Part shown: piece by piece, positions 36,541 to 45,694 of the stretch
Numbering within the stretch: position 1 is the stretch's first letter
How the letters are laid out: the number at the start of each line of letters is the position of its first letter
Origin: Couchioplanes caeruleus
GTDB lineage: Bacteria > Actinomycetota > Actinomycetes > Mycobacteriales > Micromonosporaceae
Length of the DNA stretch: 64,000 bases
Assembly: GCF_023499255.1 (NCBI RefSeq)
Contig: NZ_CP092183.1
Coordinates: 6,258,501 to 6,322,500 of the forward strand
Direction of reading: 5' to 3'
Notes under the pieces: model-generated
The model's input: only the letters and a program-made list of their open reading frames with translations
Database searches by the model: none
What the model was told of the DNA's origin: nothing
Position numbers and translations under genes: made by a program

Positions 36541-37115
36541 CGGGGTTCTCCCAGCAGGCCGCGGAGGATGGTCAGGGCGCGGCTGGCGGTCGACTTGACC
36601 GTGCCGCGGGACACGTGCAGAACGTCGGCGATCTCCTGCTCCGACAGCTCCGACCAGTAGCGCAGAACCACCACCTGGCGCTGCCGTACGGTCAGCTCGC
36701 CCAGCGCCCCCAGCACCTCGCGGTCGCCGTCGGCCAGCAGCATCTGTTCCTCCGCGGCCGGGGCCGTGCCCGCCGGCGGCGGCACGTAGGCCCGCGCGGT
36801 CCGGCGGCGGCGCAGCGCCGAGCGGGCGGCGTTCATCACCCCGGAGGTCAGGTAGGCCTCCGGGTCGGTGACGGTACGCAGGTCAGCGCCGTGCCGCCGG
36901 TACAGGGCGGCGAACACGTCCTGCACGATGTCCTCAGCCGTCGCCAGGTCGTCGACCATGAGCACCGCCAGCCGCACCAGCCCGAGCCGCCGCGCCTGGT
37001 ACAGCTCGTTGATCGGCGGCGGCCCGGCGGGTGCCGGCCGCTGCCGGACGGGCGTGGACACGCTCGCACGCAACCGTCGCAGCAGCAGCGACGGCAGCGG
37101 GATGGCGAGGATCAT
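36537..37115 (-). CDS. SigE-family ECF RNA polymerase sigma factor
   Basis: 192 residues. Region 2 covers about 37-100 (LYQARRLGLVRLAVLMVDDL, AEDIVQDVFAALYRR) and region 4 about 135-188 (LTVRQRQVVVLRYWSELSEQ, EIADVLHVSRGTVKSTASRAL). The pattern fits the actinobacterial SigE-like ECF subfamily. It is 15 nt downstream of the repeat-rich secreted protein and overlaps the minicistron. The signal it senses is unknown; the linked secreted and membrane proteins suggest an envelope signal. Confidence 0.92.
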   Translation of the reverse strand: MILAIPLPSLLLRRLRASVSTPVRQRPAPAGPPPINELYQARRLGLVRLAVLMVDDLATAEDIVQDVFAALYRRHGADLRTVTDPEAYLTSGVMNAARSALRRRRTARAYVPPPAGTAPAAEEQMLLADGDREVLGALGELTVRQRQVVVLRYWSELSEQEIADVLHVSRGTVKSTASRALTILRGLLGEPR

Positions 37116-37130
37116 GGCGGGCCCTGCGGG

Positions 37131-37556
37131 TCAGTGGGCGGTCCGGGTGGGTGACGGTACCGCGGCGGGGCTCGCCGGCGGGAGCGCCCGGGAGGGTGAC
37201 GGTGCCGCACCCTTCGGCCGAGCGGGTGACGGCACGGTCGCCGGGGAAGCCTCAGGCCGCGCCGGGGACCCCTCAGGCCGCGCCGGGGAAGCCTCGGGCC
37301 GCGCCGGCGACGCGCCGGGCCGCGCCGGGGAAGCCTCGGGCCGGGCCGGGGACGCTTCCGGGCGGGCCGGGGACGGCACCGGCGACGCCGCGGGTACGGG
37401 CGACGCCGCCGGCGACGACCCGGCCGGGGACGTGGCCGGCACGGGTGCGGGCTTCGGGCCGGAGTCGGCGAACGCGGTGGCGGCGTACGTCCCGCCGAGC
37501 GCGAGGGCGGCGGTGACGGCGGCGGTGCTGACGGCGGCGCGGGCGCTCAGGCGCAT
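37131..37556 (-). CDS. Secreted protein with SPARPEA heptapeptide repeats
   Basis: 141 residues. Signal peptide at 1-30 (LSARAAVSTAAVTAALALGG, cleavage near TAFADS). The mature part is Pro/Ala/Ser-rich; residues 62-103 are six consecutive copies of SPARPEA with minor changes, and a seventh stands apart. Such PA/SP-rich sequences often span peptidoglycan. There is no globular domain. It is first in an apparent operon with the ECF sigma factor and its membrane partner. Confidence 0.7.
   Translation of the reverse strand: MRLSARAAVSTAAVTAALALGGTYAATAFADSGPKPAPVPATSPAGSSPAASPVPAASPVPSPARPEASPARPEASPARPGASPARPEASPARPEGSPARPEASPATVPSPARPKGAAPSPSRALPPASPAAVPSPTRTAH
37248..37373. repeat. 21-bp tandem repeat (six units) coding SPARPEA
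   Basis: Six in-frame 21-nt units based on GGCCGCGCCGGGGAAGCCTC on the plus strand. Units differ at a few positions, giving E/G changes in the peptide. Copy number could vary between strains without a frameshift. Confidence 0.85.
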
Positions 37557-37662
37557 CGGGTGGTCCTCCTGCGATCGGTGACGTGCTCTCGCTGGGAGGG
37601 ACGCCTGGCGCGGCAGAAGGTTGGCGGGTCCGCAGTGATGCCGGTCACAGATCAGGCCCGCC

Positions 37663-37677
37663 TAGACTGGCGTCGTG
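37663..37677 (+). promoter_or_regulatory. Probable -10 box of a leaderless GNAT gene
   Basis: TAGACT (37663-37668) ends 6 nt before the GTG at 37675, the spacing expected when the start codon is also the transcription start. No ribosome-binding site precedes the GTG. Confidence 0.5.
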
Positions 37678-38292
37678 CAGCCAGCGATCCGCGCGTACCG
37701 CCCCGAGGACCTCGACACCATCTATGACATCTGCGTCCGGACGGCGGACGCCGGCGGAGACGCCCGAGGGCAGTACTCGTCCGACCGCCTCATGGGCGAC
37801 ATCTTCGCCGCGCCGTACGTGATCCTCGAGCCGGAGCACGCGCACGTCCTCGACGACGGCACGGGCACGGCGGTCGGCTACGTGCTCGGCACCGCGGACA
37901 CGGCCCGCTTCGCCCAGCGTTACCGCGACGAGTGGCTGCCGGCGACGGCCGACCGCTACCCGCTGCCGCAGGACCCGCCGGTGACGCCGGACGACCGCAT
38001 GCTCGCGCTGCACTATCACCCGGAGCGCATGGTCTCGCCGGAGCTCGCCGACTACCCCGCGCACCTGCACATCGACCTGCTGCCGGAGTGGCAGGGCAAG
38101 GGCTGGGGGCGCGGCCTGATCGGCGCGTTCCTCGCGGGGCTGCGCGCGGCCGGCGTGCCGCGGGTGCACCTCGGCATGGTGCCGACGAACACGTCGGCGC
38201 GGGCCTTCTACGACCGGCTGGGCTTCGTCGAGCTCACCGTGCCGGACGCGACGTCGGTGACCTTCCTCGGCCGCGACACCAGCCCGCTGTAA
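37675..38292 (+). CDS. GNAT-family N-acetyltransferase
   Basis: 205 residues from GTG 37675, probably on a leaderless mRNA. The acetyl-CoA-binding segment is LLPEWQGKGWGRGLIGAF (Q/RxxGxG/A at about 141-146), followed by the family's fourth motif VHLGMVPTNTSARAFYDRLGF. The N-terminal half (IRAYRPEDLDTIYDICVRTA) is the usual GNAT start. Similar proteins with DYPAHLHIDLLPEWQGKG resemble the N-acetyltransferase domains related to O-GlcNAcase-type proteins. Substrate unknown. Confidence 0.9.
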   Translation: MQPAIRAYRPEDLDTIYDICVRTADAGGDARGQYSSDRLMGDIFAAPYVILEPEHAHVLDDGTGTAVGYVLGTADTARFAQRYRDEWLPATADRYPLPQDPPVTPDDRMLALHYHPERMVSPELADYPAHLHIDLLPEWQGKGWGRGLIGAFLAGLRAAGVPRVHLGMVPTNTSARAFYDRLGFVELTVPDATSVTFLGRDTSPL

Positions 38293-38323
38293 GCCGCCCC
38301 GCCGAAGCCAGCCAGCCAGCGGC

Positions 38324-38387
38324 AAGCCGGCCCAGCAGTAAGCCGGCCCAGCAGTAAGGCAGTCCAGCGGTAAGCCGGACCGCAGCT
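38324..38387. repeat. 16-bp tandem repeat between GNAT gene and rbpA
   Basis: Units AAGCCGGCCCAGCAGT are exact at 38324 and 38340, diverged at 38356 (AAGGCAGTCCAGCGGT) and partial at 38372, where the array reaches the rbpA stop codon. Confidence 0.75.
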
Positions 38388-38733
38388 ACTCGCTGCGCCC
38401 CCGCCGCTGGCGGACCTTCGCCAGGGCCTCAGCCAGGATCGCCGCCCCGTCCGCGTCGGAGCGCCGCTCCTTCACGTACGCCAGATGCGACTTGTACGGC
38501 TCCACGCGCAACCGGCCGGGCGGGTTGCTGCGGTCGAGGCCGGCCGGCTGGCCGCAGCGGACGCAGTCCCAGGTCTCCGGCGGGGTGACGTCGGCGGCGA
38601 AGCGGACGTCGACCTCGTGGCCGGCCGCGCACCAGTACGTCACCTCCCGCCGCGGGGCGGGTTCGCTGCGCTCGTCGGGGCGCATCGGGCTGGACCCGAC
38701 GCGGCTGCCGCGGATCGCGCTGCCACTGGACAC
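38386..38733 (-). CDS. rbpA: RNA polymerase-binding protein RbpA
   Basis: 115 residues from GTG 38733. I prefer it to the GTG at 38742 because AGGAG lies 10 nt upstream of the former and only 1 nt upstream of the latter. The core has YWCAAGHEVDVRFA and WDCVRCGQPAGL (Cys35, His39, Cys57, Cys60, a zinc-site pattern in some RbpA proteins). The basic linker and the C-terminal sigma-interacting helix DGAAILAEALAKVRQRRG follow. RbpA stabilises open complexes with the principal sigma factor in actinobacteria. Confidence 0.95.
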   Translation of the reverse strand: MSSGSAIRGSRVGSSPMRPDERSEPAPRREVTYWCAAGHEVDVRFAADVTPPETWDCVRCGQPAGLDRSNPPGRLRVEPYKSHLAYVKERRSDADGAAILAEALAKVRQRRGRSE

Positions 38734-38796
38734 GGATGTCACTCCTGTCTTTCAGAGGCGTTTCTTCGCCGGGGTGAAACGGCGGAAAGGAGCGGT

Positions 38797-38836
38797 AAAA
38801 AAGAACCGCGCGACCCGGACGGACCGGACCGCGCGG
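38797..38836 (-). terminator. Intrinsic terminator of the gap-pgk-tpiA-secG operon
   Basis: CCGCGCG (38806-38812) pairs with CGCGCGG (38830-38836), with further CCG/CGG pairing inside. On the minus strand the stem is followed by TTCTTTTTT (complement of 38797-38805), a rare genuine U-tract in this GC-rich window. It lies about 120 nt past the secG stop. Confidence 0.8.
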
Positions 38837-38956
38837 CAGAGTTTACGACTCCTGAGGCGCCGGAGGAAGTCCGGTCCAAACACCCACCCGCCACCCTCAG
38901 CTGACTGAAGGCAGGTGACTGGTGAGCGGTAAGGGACCGGTCGTTAACGATGTGTC

Positions 38957-39211
38957 TCAGCCGGCCTGCTGCAGCTTCAGCCAGAGGCCGAGGCCGACGA
39001 TGCAGGCGAACCACACGATGCCGACGAGAACGGTGTAGCGGTCGAGGTTCTTCTCGGCCACCGAGGAGCCGGACAGGCTGGAGGTGACGCCGCCGCCGAA
39101 CATGCTGGACATGCCGCCGCCCTTGCCGCGGTGCAGCAGGATCAGGAGCGTCAGCAGGATGCTGGTGATGACCAGCAACACGATCAACGTGTAGGCGAAC
39201 GCGATCGGCAT
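38957..39211 (-). CDS. secG: Preprotein translocase subunit SecG
   Basis: 84 residues from ATG 39211. Two membrane helices (FAYTLIVLLVITSILLTLLI and VLVGIVWFACIVGLGLWL) flank the conserved cytoplasmic loop HRGKGGGMSSMFGGG. SecG assists SecYE in protein export. It follows tpiA, as in most actinobacteria, with a 144-nt gap. Confidence 0.95.
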   Translation of the reverse strand: MPIAFAYTLIVLLVITSILLTLLILLHRGKGGGMSSMFGGGVTSSLSGSSVAEKNLDRYTVLVGIVWFACIVGLGLWLKLQQAG

Positions 39212-39355
39212 GGTGGGGTCAGTCCTCTCGAAGGGCACGGCAGCGCGGACCCCACAATAGCGGGCGCGCGAAGAACGGGCCGCCCCAGGGCGGTCCGAAA
39301 TGAACCGGCGCGCGGAACCGGCCACCGCGCGGGGCGGCCGGTTCCGCGACGTCGG

Positions 39356-40147
39356 TTACCGCTGGACGTGCTCGCGGAACCGGACGATGGAGGCGAACTC
39401 CTCCGCGTCCAGGCTCGCGCCGCCGATCAGCGCACCGTCGACGTCCGGCTGCGCCATGATCGCGGCGATGTTCGCCGCCTTCACGGAGCCGCCGTACTGG
39501 ATGCGCACCGCGTCGGCCGTCTCGGCGCCGTACTTCTCGGCGAGCCGCGCCCGGATGGCGCCGCACACCTCCTGCGCGTCGTCGGGGGTCGCGGTCTTGC
39601 CGGTGCCGATCGCCCAGACCGGCTCGTACGCGATGACGATGTCCTTGACCTGTTCGGCCTTGAGCCCGTCGAGGGCCGCGTCCAGCTGCGTGCAGCAGTG
39701 CGGGACGTGCCCGGCGGCCTCGCGGATCTCGAGCCCCTCGCCCACGCACAGGATCGGCGTGAGCTCGTTGGCCAGCGCCGCCTTCACCTTGGCGTTGACC
39801 AGCGCGTCGTCCTCGTTGTGGTACTCGCGGCGCTCGGAGTGCCCGACCACCACGTACGAGCAGCCCAGCTTGGCGAGCATCGCGCCGGAGATCTCCCCGG
39901 TGTACGCGCCGCCCTTGTGCTGGGACAGGTCCTGGGCGCCGTACTTGATCTGCACCTTGTCGCCGTCGATCGCCGTCTGCACGCTGCGCAGGTCGGTGTA
40001 CGGCGGCAGCACGACCGCCTCGACGTCGGTGAGCTGCTGCTCGGTGAGGCTGGCGGCCAGCTTCTGCACGAGGAGGATGGCCTCGAAGTGGTTGAGGTTC
40101 ATCTTCCAGTTGCCGGCCATGATGGGGCGGCGGGTGACGTCAGCCAT
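39356..40147 (-). CDS. tpiA: Triosephosphate isomerase
   Basis: 263 residues. Active-site residues are Asn13 and Lys15 (AGNWKMN), His in [12 protein letters not shown], and the catalytic Glu in [15 protein letters not shown]; the phosphate loop is [13 protein letters not shown]. It interconverts dihydroxyacetone phosphate and glyceraldehyde 3-phosphate. It starts 2 nt after the pgk stop. Confidence 0.98.
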   Translation of the reverse strand: MADVTRRPIMAGNWKMNLNHFEAILLVQKLAASLTEQQLTDVEAVVLPPYTDLRSVQTAIDGDKVQIKYGAQDLSQHKGGAYTGEISGAMLAKLGCSYVVVGHSERREYHNEDDALVNAKVKAALANELTPILCVGEGLEIREAAGHVPHCCTQLDAALDGLKAEQVKDIVIAYEPVWAIGTGKTATPDDAQEVCGAIRARLAEKYGAETADAVRIQYGGSVKAANIAAIMAQPDVDGALIGGASLDAEEFASIVRFREHVQR

Positions 40148-40149
40148 GT

Positions 40150-41346
40150 TCAGCTCTCCAGCGCGGACAGGCCCGGGAGGGTCTTGCCCTCGAGGTACTC
40201 CAGCGACGCGCCGCCGCCGGTCGAGATGTGCCCGAAGCCGGACTCGTCGATGCCCAGCGTGCGCACAGCGGCGGCCGAGTCACCGCCGCCGACCACGGAG
40301 AAGCCGTCGATCTTGGTGATCGCCTCGGCCACGCCCCGGGTGCCGGCCGCGAACGGCGCCAGCTCGAACACGCCCATCGGGCCGTTCCAGAACACCGTCT
40401 TCGCCGACGAGATCGCCTCGGAGAACAGGGCGACGGACTGCGGGCCGATGTCCAGACCCAGCCGGTCGGCCGGGATGTCCGAGACGTCCACCACGTCGTG
40501 CTCGGCGTCCGCGGCGAAGGCCGAAGCCGCCACCACGTCCACCGGCAGCACGATCCGGCCATCGGCCTGGGCCAGCAGATCGGCGCACGTGGCAATCATC
40601 TCGGCCTCGAGCAGCGACTTGCCGACCTCGTGACCCTGGGCCTTGAGGAAGGTGAAGCACATGCCGCCGCCGACGAGCAGCTTGTCGACTTTCGGCAGCA
40701 ACGCCTGGATGACGGCGAGCTTGTCGGAGACCTTCGAGCCGCCGAGCACGACCACGTACGGCTGCTCCGGCGACTCGGTGACGCGCTTGAGCACGCCGAC
40801 CTCGCGCAGCACCAGGCCGCCCGCGTAGTGCGGCAGCCGGGCCGGGACGTCGTACACGGAGGCGTGCTTGCGGTGCACCGCGCCGAACGCGTCGTCGACG
40901 TAGTACTCCGCGAGGGCGGCCAGCTTGTCGGCGAACGCGCCGCGCACGGCGTCGTCCTTCGACGTCTCACCCTCGTTGAAGCGCAGGTTCTCCAGGAGCA
41001 GCACCTGGCCGTCCTGCAGCGCGTCCACCGAGGCCGAGGCGGAGTCGCCGATGGTGTCCGAGGCGAACACCACGGGGTTGCCCAGCAGCTCGCCGAGGCG
41101 GGTGGCGACCGGCGCGAGCGTGTACTTCGGGTCCGGCGCGCCCTTGGGGCGGCCGAGGTGCGAGCACACGATCACGCGGGCGCCGGCGTCACGCAGCGCG
41201 ACCAGGGTCGGCAGCACCGCGCGGATGCGGCCGTCGTCGCTGATGACGGTCGGGTCCTTCTTGTCGAACGGGACGTTCAGGTCGGCGCGCACGAGCACGC
41301 GCCGACCCGAGACACCCTCGCCGAGCAGGTCGTCGAGAGTCTTCAA
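40150..41346 (-). CDS. pgk: Phosphoglycerate kinase
   Basis: 398 residues. Signature [14 protein letters not shown] at the start, [13 protein letters not shown] for the triose site, [25 protein letters not shown] and [11 protein letters not shown] for nucleotide binding. It makes ATP from 1,3-bisphosphoglycerate. It lies 6 nt downstream of gap and 2 nt upstream of tpiA. Confidence 0.98.
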   Translation of the reverse strand: MKTLDDLLGEGVSGRRVLVRADLNVPFDKKDPTVISDDGRIRAVLPTLVALRDAGARVIVCSHLGRPKGAPDPKYTLAPVATRLGELLGNPVVFASDTIGDSASASVDALQDGQVLLLENLRFNEGETSKDDAVRGAFADKLAALAEYYVDDAFGAVHRKHASVYDVPARLPHYAGGLVLREVGVLKRVTESPEQPYVVVLGGSKVSDKLAVIQALLPKVDKLLVGGGMCFTFLKAQGHEVGKSLLEAEMIATCADLLAQADGRIVLPVDVVAASAFAADAEHDVVDVSDIPADRLGLDIGPQSVALFSEAISSAKTVFWNGPMGVFELAPFAAGTRGVAEAITKIDGFSVVGGGDSAAAVRTLGIDESGFGHISTGGGASLEYLEGKTLPGLSALES

Positions 41347-41352
41347 GGCAGA

Positions 41353-42585
<1,233 letters not shown>

Positions 42586-42663
42586 TCAGCCCGCTTTGAC
42601 GATCTTCATTCTTCGGTACGGACACCGTGCCGGACAAAAGCAGGAAGGCCCGGCGGCCCCCAC

Positions 42664-42703
42664 CGGAAGGCCCGTCGTGGTCCGGGCCGTTCGCCCCTTC
42701 CGG
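42664..42703 (-). terminator. Possible terminator of the TetR gene
   Basis: CCGGAAGG (42664-42671) and CCTTCCGG (42696-42703) are an inverted pair; GGCCCG/CGGGCC inside can extend one side. It lies 14 nt beyond the TetR stop. The rest of 42352-42716 should carry the gap promoter, but I cannot place it. Confidence 0.45.
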
Positions 42704-42716
42704 GCTCGCCCGCGGG

Positions 42717-43334
42717 TCAGCCGCGTGGCTGCTCCAGCAGGTCCTCCAGCAGCGACAACGACTCCTCGATGCCGACCGCCGGATCGAGCAGCCACTGGGT
42801 CTGCAGGCCGTCCGAGGCGGCGATGATCAGGGCCGCCACCGCCCGCGGGGCCAGGTCCGGCCGGATGCGGCCGGCCTCCTGCTCCTCGCGGACCCGGGCG
42901 GCGAGGATGCGGCGCAGCCCCTCGAAGCGGGCCGAGAAGAACGTCCGGGCCTCGTCGTGACCGTTCTCCAGCGCGCTCGCCACCAGCGTGGAGTACAGCT
43001 GCACCAGCCCCGGCACGCCGTGGTTGCGCCGCGCGGCGTGCGTCATCAACCCGACCACCGATGAGGTGTCGGGCGCCGGGTCGTTGATGATCGACCGCTC
43101 CTCGGCCGCCCGGTACACCTCGATGAGCAGCTCCTCGCGCGAGGCGAAGTAGTGCTTCAGGGCCGCGTGGGACACCCCGATCGCCTCGCCGATGGCGCGC
43201 AGCGAGGTGCCCTGCGCCCCGCGCTCCGCGAAGACCTCGATGGCCCGGTCGAGGATCTCGCGCCGGCGCCGTACGCCCTTCTCGTACGCGCCGCGCCGGT
43301 TGGGCTCGAGGGTGGTCTCCGGGGCGTCCGCCAT
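42717..43334 (-). CDS. TetR-family transcriptional regulator next to beta-glucosidase
   Basis: 205 residues from ATG 43334. N-terminal HTH: RRREILDRAIEVFAERGAQG then TSLRAIGEAIGVSHAALKHYF; the C-terminal ligand domain is typical in length. It is divergent from the GH3 gene across 60 nt that hold an imperfect palindrome, so it most likely represses the GH3-MFS operon, with a sugar or glycoside as inducer. The ligand is not deducible from sequence. Confidence 0.9.
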   Translation of the reverse strand: MADAPETTLEPNRRGAYEKGVRRRREILDRAIEVFAERGAQGTSLRAIGEAIGVSHAALKHYFASREELLIEVYRAAEERSIINDPAPDTSSVVGLMTHAARRNHGVPGLVQLYSTLVASALENGHDEARTFFSARFEGLRRILAARVREEQEAGRIRPDLAPRAVAALIIAASDGLQTQWLLDPAVGIEESLSLLEDLLEQPRG

Positions 43335-43349
43335 CGCGCCATCGTAGGC

Positions 43350-43388
43350 GAACAAAAACTTCCGCGTGGAGGTTTTCATTGTTACGAT
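43350..43388. promoter_or_regulatory. Divergent promoter with imperfect palindrome, probable TetR operator
   Basis: GAACAAAAACTTC and GAGGTTTTCATTGTT (43350-43384) are imperfect inverted halves around CCGCGTG. TACGAT (43383-43388) ends 6 nt before the GH3 ATG at 43395, consistent with a -10 box and leaderless transcript. The unusual A/T content stands out in this region. Confidence 0.55.
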
Positions 43389-43394
43389 TCGGTC

Positions 43395-45692
43395 ATGACC
43401 GCTGACGCCGCGCCGCCCCTGGACATCCCCGCCCTGCTCAGCCCGTCCAACCACCCCGCCACCGCCCACAAAGGGACTGAAGGCTGCCTCACCCTGGACG
43501 AGAAGGCCGCGCTGCTCGACGGTGCCGACTTCTGGCGTACCCAGGCGGTCGAGCGGCTGGGCATCCCCTCCGTGATGGTCACCGACGGCCCGCACGGCCT
43601 GCGCAAACAGGCCGGCGACCCGGACCACGTGGGGCTCAACGAGAGCGTGCCCGCGACCTGCTTCCCGCCCGCCGCCGGGCTCGCCTCCACCTGGGACACC
43701 GGCCTGCTCACCCGCATCGGCGAGGCCCTGGGCCGGGAATGCCGCGCCGAGGAGGTCGCGGTGCTGCTCGGGCCGGGCATCAACATGAAGCGCTCGCCGC
43801 TGTGCGGGCGCAACTTCGAGTACTTCTCCGAGGACCCGCTGCTGGCCGGCGAGCTCGGCACCGCGATGGTCACCGGCGTGCAGAGCCAGGGCATCGGCAC
43901 GTCGCTGAAGCACTTCGCCGCGAACAACCAGGAGACCGCCCGGATGACGGTCTCCGCCGACGTCGACGAGCGCACGCTGCGCGAGATCTACCTGCCCGCC
44001 TTCGAGCGGGTGGTGACCGGCGCGCAGCCGTGGACCGTCATGTGCTCGTACAACCGGATCAACGGGACGTACGCCAGCGAGGACCGCTGGCTGCTCACCG
44101 AGGTGCTGCGTGACGAGTGGGGCTTCGAGGGCCTGGTCGTGTCCGACTGGGGCGCCGTGAACCGCCGCGACGCCGCCGTCGCGGCCGGCCTGGACCTGGA
44201 GATGCCCTCCTCCGGCGGCGCCGGCACCCGGGTGATCCTCGACGCCGTCCGCGCGGGCACCCTGAGCGAGAAGGACGTGGACCTCGCCGTCACCCGGCTG
44301 CTCGAGCTGCTCAACCGTTCGCTGCCGGCCCTCACTCCGGGGCAGACCTTCGACGCCGACGCCCACCACGCGCTCGCCCGCGAGGCGGCCGCCGCCAGCG
44401 CGGTGCTGCTCAAGAACGACGACGGCATCCTCCCGCTCGCGGGGACCGGCGGCACGGTCGCGGTGATCGGCGAGTTCGCCCGTACGCCGCGGTTCCAGGG
44501 CGCCGGGTCCTCGCAGGTCAACCCCACCCGGGTGGACACCGCGCTGGAGTCGCTCACCGCGGCGCTCGACGGCAGGCGCGACGTCGTGTTCGCGCCCGGC
44601 TTCGTCATCGAGTCCGAGACCGGCGACCCCGCGCTCGTCGACGAGGCCGTACGGGCCGCCGCGGGCGCCGACGTCGCCGTGCTGTTCCTGGGCCTGCCCC
44701 CGGCGTACGAATCGGAGGGCTACGACCGCGACCACATGGACCTGCCCGCCCACCAGATCGAGCTGCTCCACGCGGTCGCCGACGCGAACCAGCAGGTCGT
44801 CGTCGTGCTCTCCAACGGCTCGGCCGTCACCGTCGCCCCGTGGCAGGACCGGGCCCGGGCGATCCTCGAGGGCTGGCTGCTCGGCCAGGCCGGCGGTGCG
44901 GCCACCGCGGACCTGCTGCTCGGCACGGTGGCGCCCACGGGCAGGCTCGCCGAGACGATCCCGGTGCGCTACGAGGACAACCCCGCGCTCGGCAACTTCC
45001 CCGGCGAGCACGGCCACGTCCGGTACGGCGAAGGCCTGCTCATCGGCTACCGCTGGTACGACGCGCACCGGCTGCCCGTCGCGTACCCGTTCGGCCACGG
45101 GCTCTCGTACACCTCATTCGCGTACGAAAATCTGACCGCGACCGTCGACGGCACCAGCGTGCGCGTCACGCTCACGGTGACCAACACCGGCCCACGGGCC
45201 GGCAAGGAGACCGTGCAGGTGTACGTGACCGACCCGCAGGCGACCGTCTTCCGCCCGGAGCAGGAGCTGCGCGGTTTCGCCCAGGTGGCCCTGGAGCCGG
45301 GCGAGAGCAAGCCGGTCACCGTCGAGCTCGGGCACCGGGCGTTCGCGTTCTGGCACCCGGCGCTGCGCCGCTGGACCGTCGAGGGCGGCACGTTCGGCAT
45401 CCGCGCCGGCGCCTCCTCCCGCGACATCCGCCTCGAGACCACCGTCGAGCTGACCGGCGACGACATCACCACGCCGCTGACCCCGTCGTCGACGGTGGAC
45501 GAATGGCTCGCCCACCCCGCCGGCGGCCCGTGGCTGCGCGAAGGCATCGCGGACAGCATGTTCCACGGGATGCTGTTCGACCCGCAGCACGGTCAGATGA
45601 TGCGCGCGATCCCGCTGCAGCGGCTGTCCCGCTTCCCGGGCTCCCCGGTCACCGAACAGCAGGTCGACGAAGCCGTGGCGCGGTTCTCCTGA
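43395..45692 (+). CDS. Glycoside hydrolase family 3 beta-glucosidase
   Basis: 765 residues without a signal peptide, so cytoplasmic. The GH3 N-terminal barrel has VMVTDGPHGLRKQ, GPGINMKRSPLCGRNFEYFSE, KHFAANNQE and the nucleophile Asp251 in VVSDWGAVN. The C-terminal alpha/beta sandwich has GSSQVNPTRV, and a fibronectin-III-like domain (about 625-700, VRVTLTVTNTGPRAGKETVQ) follows. GH3 enzymes of this layout hydrolyse beta-glucosides or related oligosaccharides. An MFS gene follows 2 nt after its stop. Confidence 0.95.
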   Translation: MTADAAPPLDIPALLSPSNHPATAHKGTEGCLTLDEKAALLDGADFWRTQAVERLGIPSVMVTDGPHGLRKQAGDPDHVGLNESVPATCFPPAAGLASTWDTGLLTRIGEALGRECRAEEVAVLLGPGINMKRSPLCGRNFEYFSEDPLLAGELGTAMVTGVQSQGIGTSLKHFAANNQETARMTVSADVDERTLREIYLPAFERVVTGAQPWTVMCSYNRINGTYASEDRWLLTEVLRDEWGFEGLVVSDWGAVNRRDAAVAAGLDLEMPSSGGAGTRVILDAVRAGTLSEKDVDLAVTRLLELLNRSLPALTPGQTFDADAHHALAREAAAASAVLLKNDDGILPLAGTGGTVAVIGEFARTPRFQGAGSSQVNPTRVDTALESLTAALDGRRDVVFAPGFVIESETGDPALVDEAVRAAAGADVAVLFLGLPPAYESEGYDRDHMDLPAHQIELLHAVADANQQVVVVLSNGSAVTVAPWQDRARAILEGWLLGQAGGAATADLLLGTVAPTGRLAETIPVRYEDNPALGNFPGEHGHVRYGEGLLIGYRWYDAHRLPVAYPFGHGLSYTSFAYENLTATVDGTSVRVTLTVTNTGPRAGKETVQVYVTDPQATVFRPEQELRGFAQVALEPGESKPVTVELGHRAFAFWHPALRRWTVEGGTFGIRAGASSRDIRLETTVELTGDDITTPLTPSSTVDEWLAHPAGGPWLREGIADSMFHGMLFDPQHGQMMRAIPLQRLSRFPGSPVTEQQVDEAVARFS

Positions 45693-45694
45693 TC

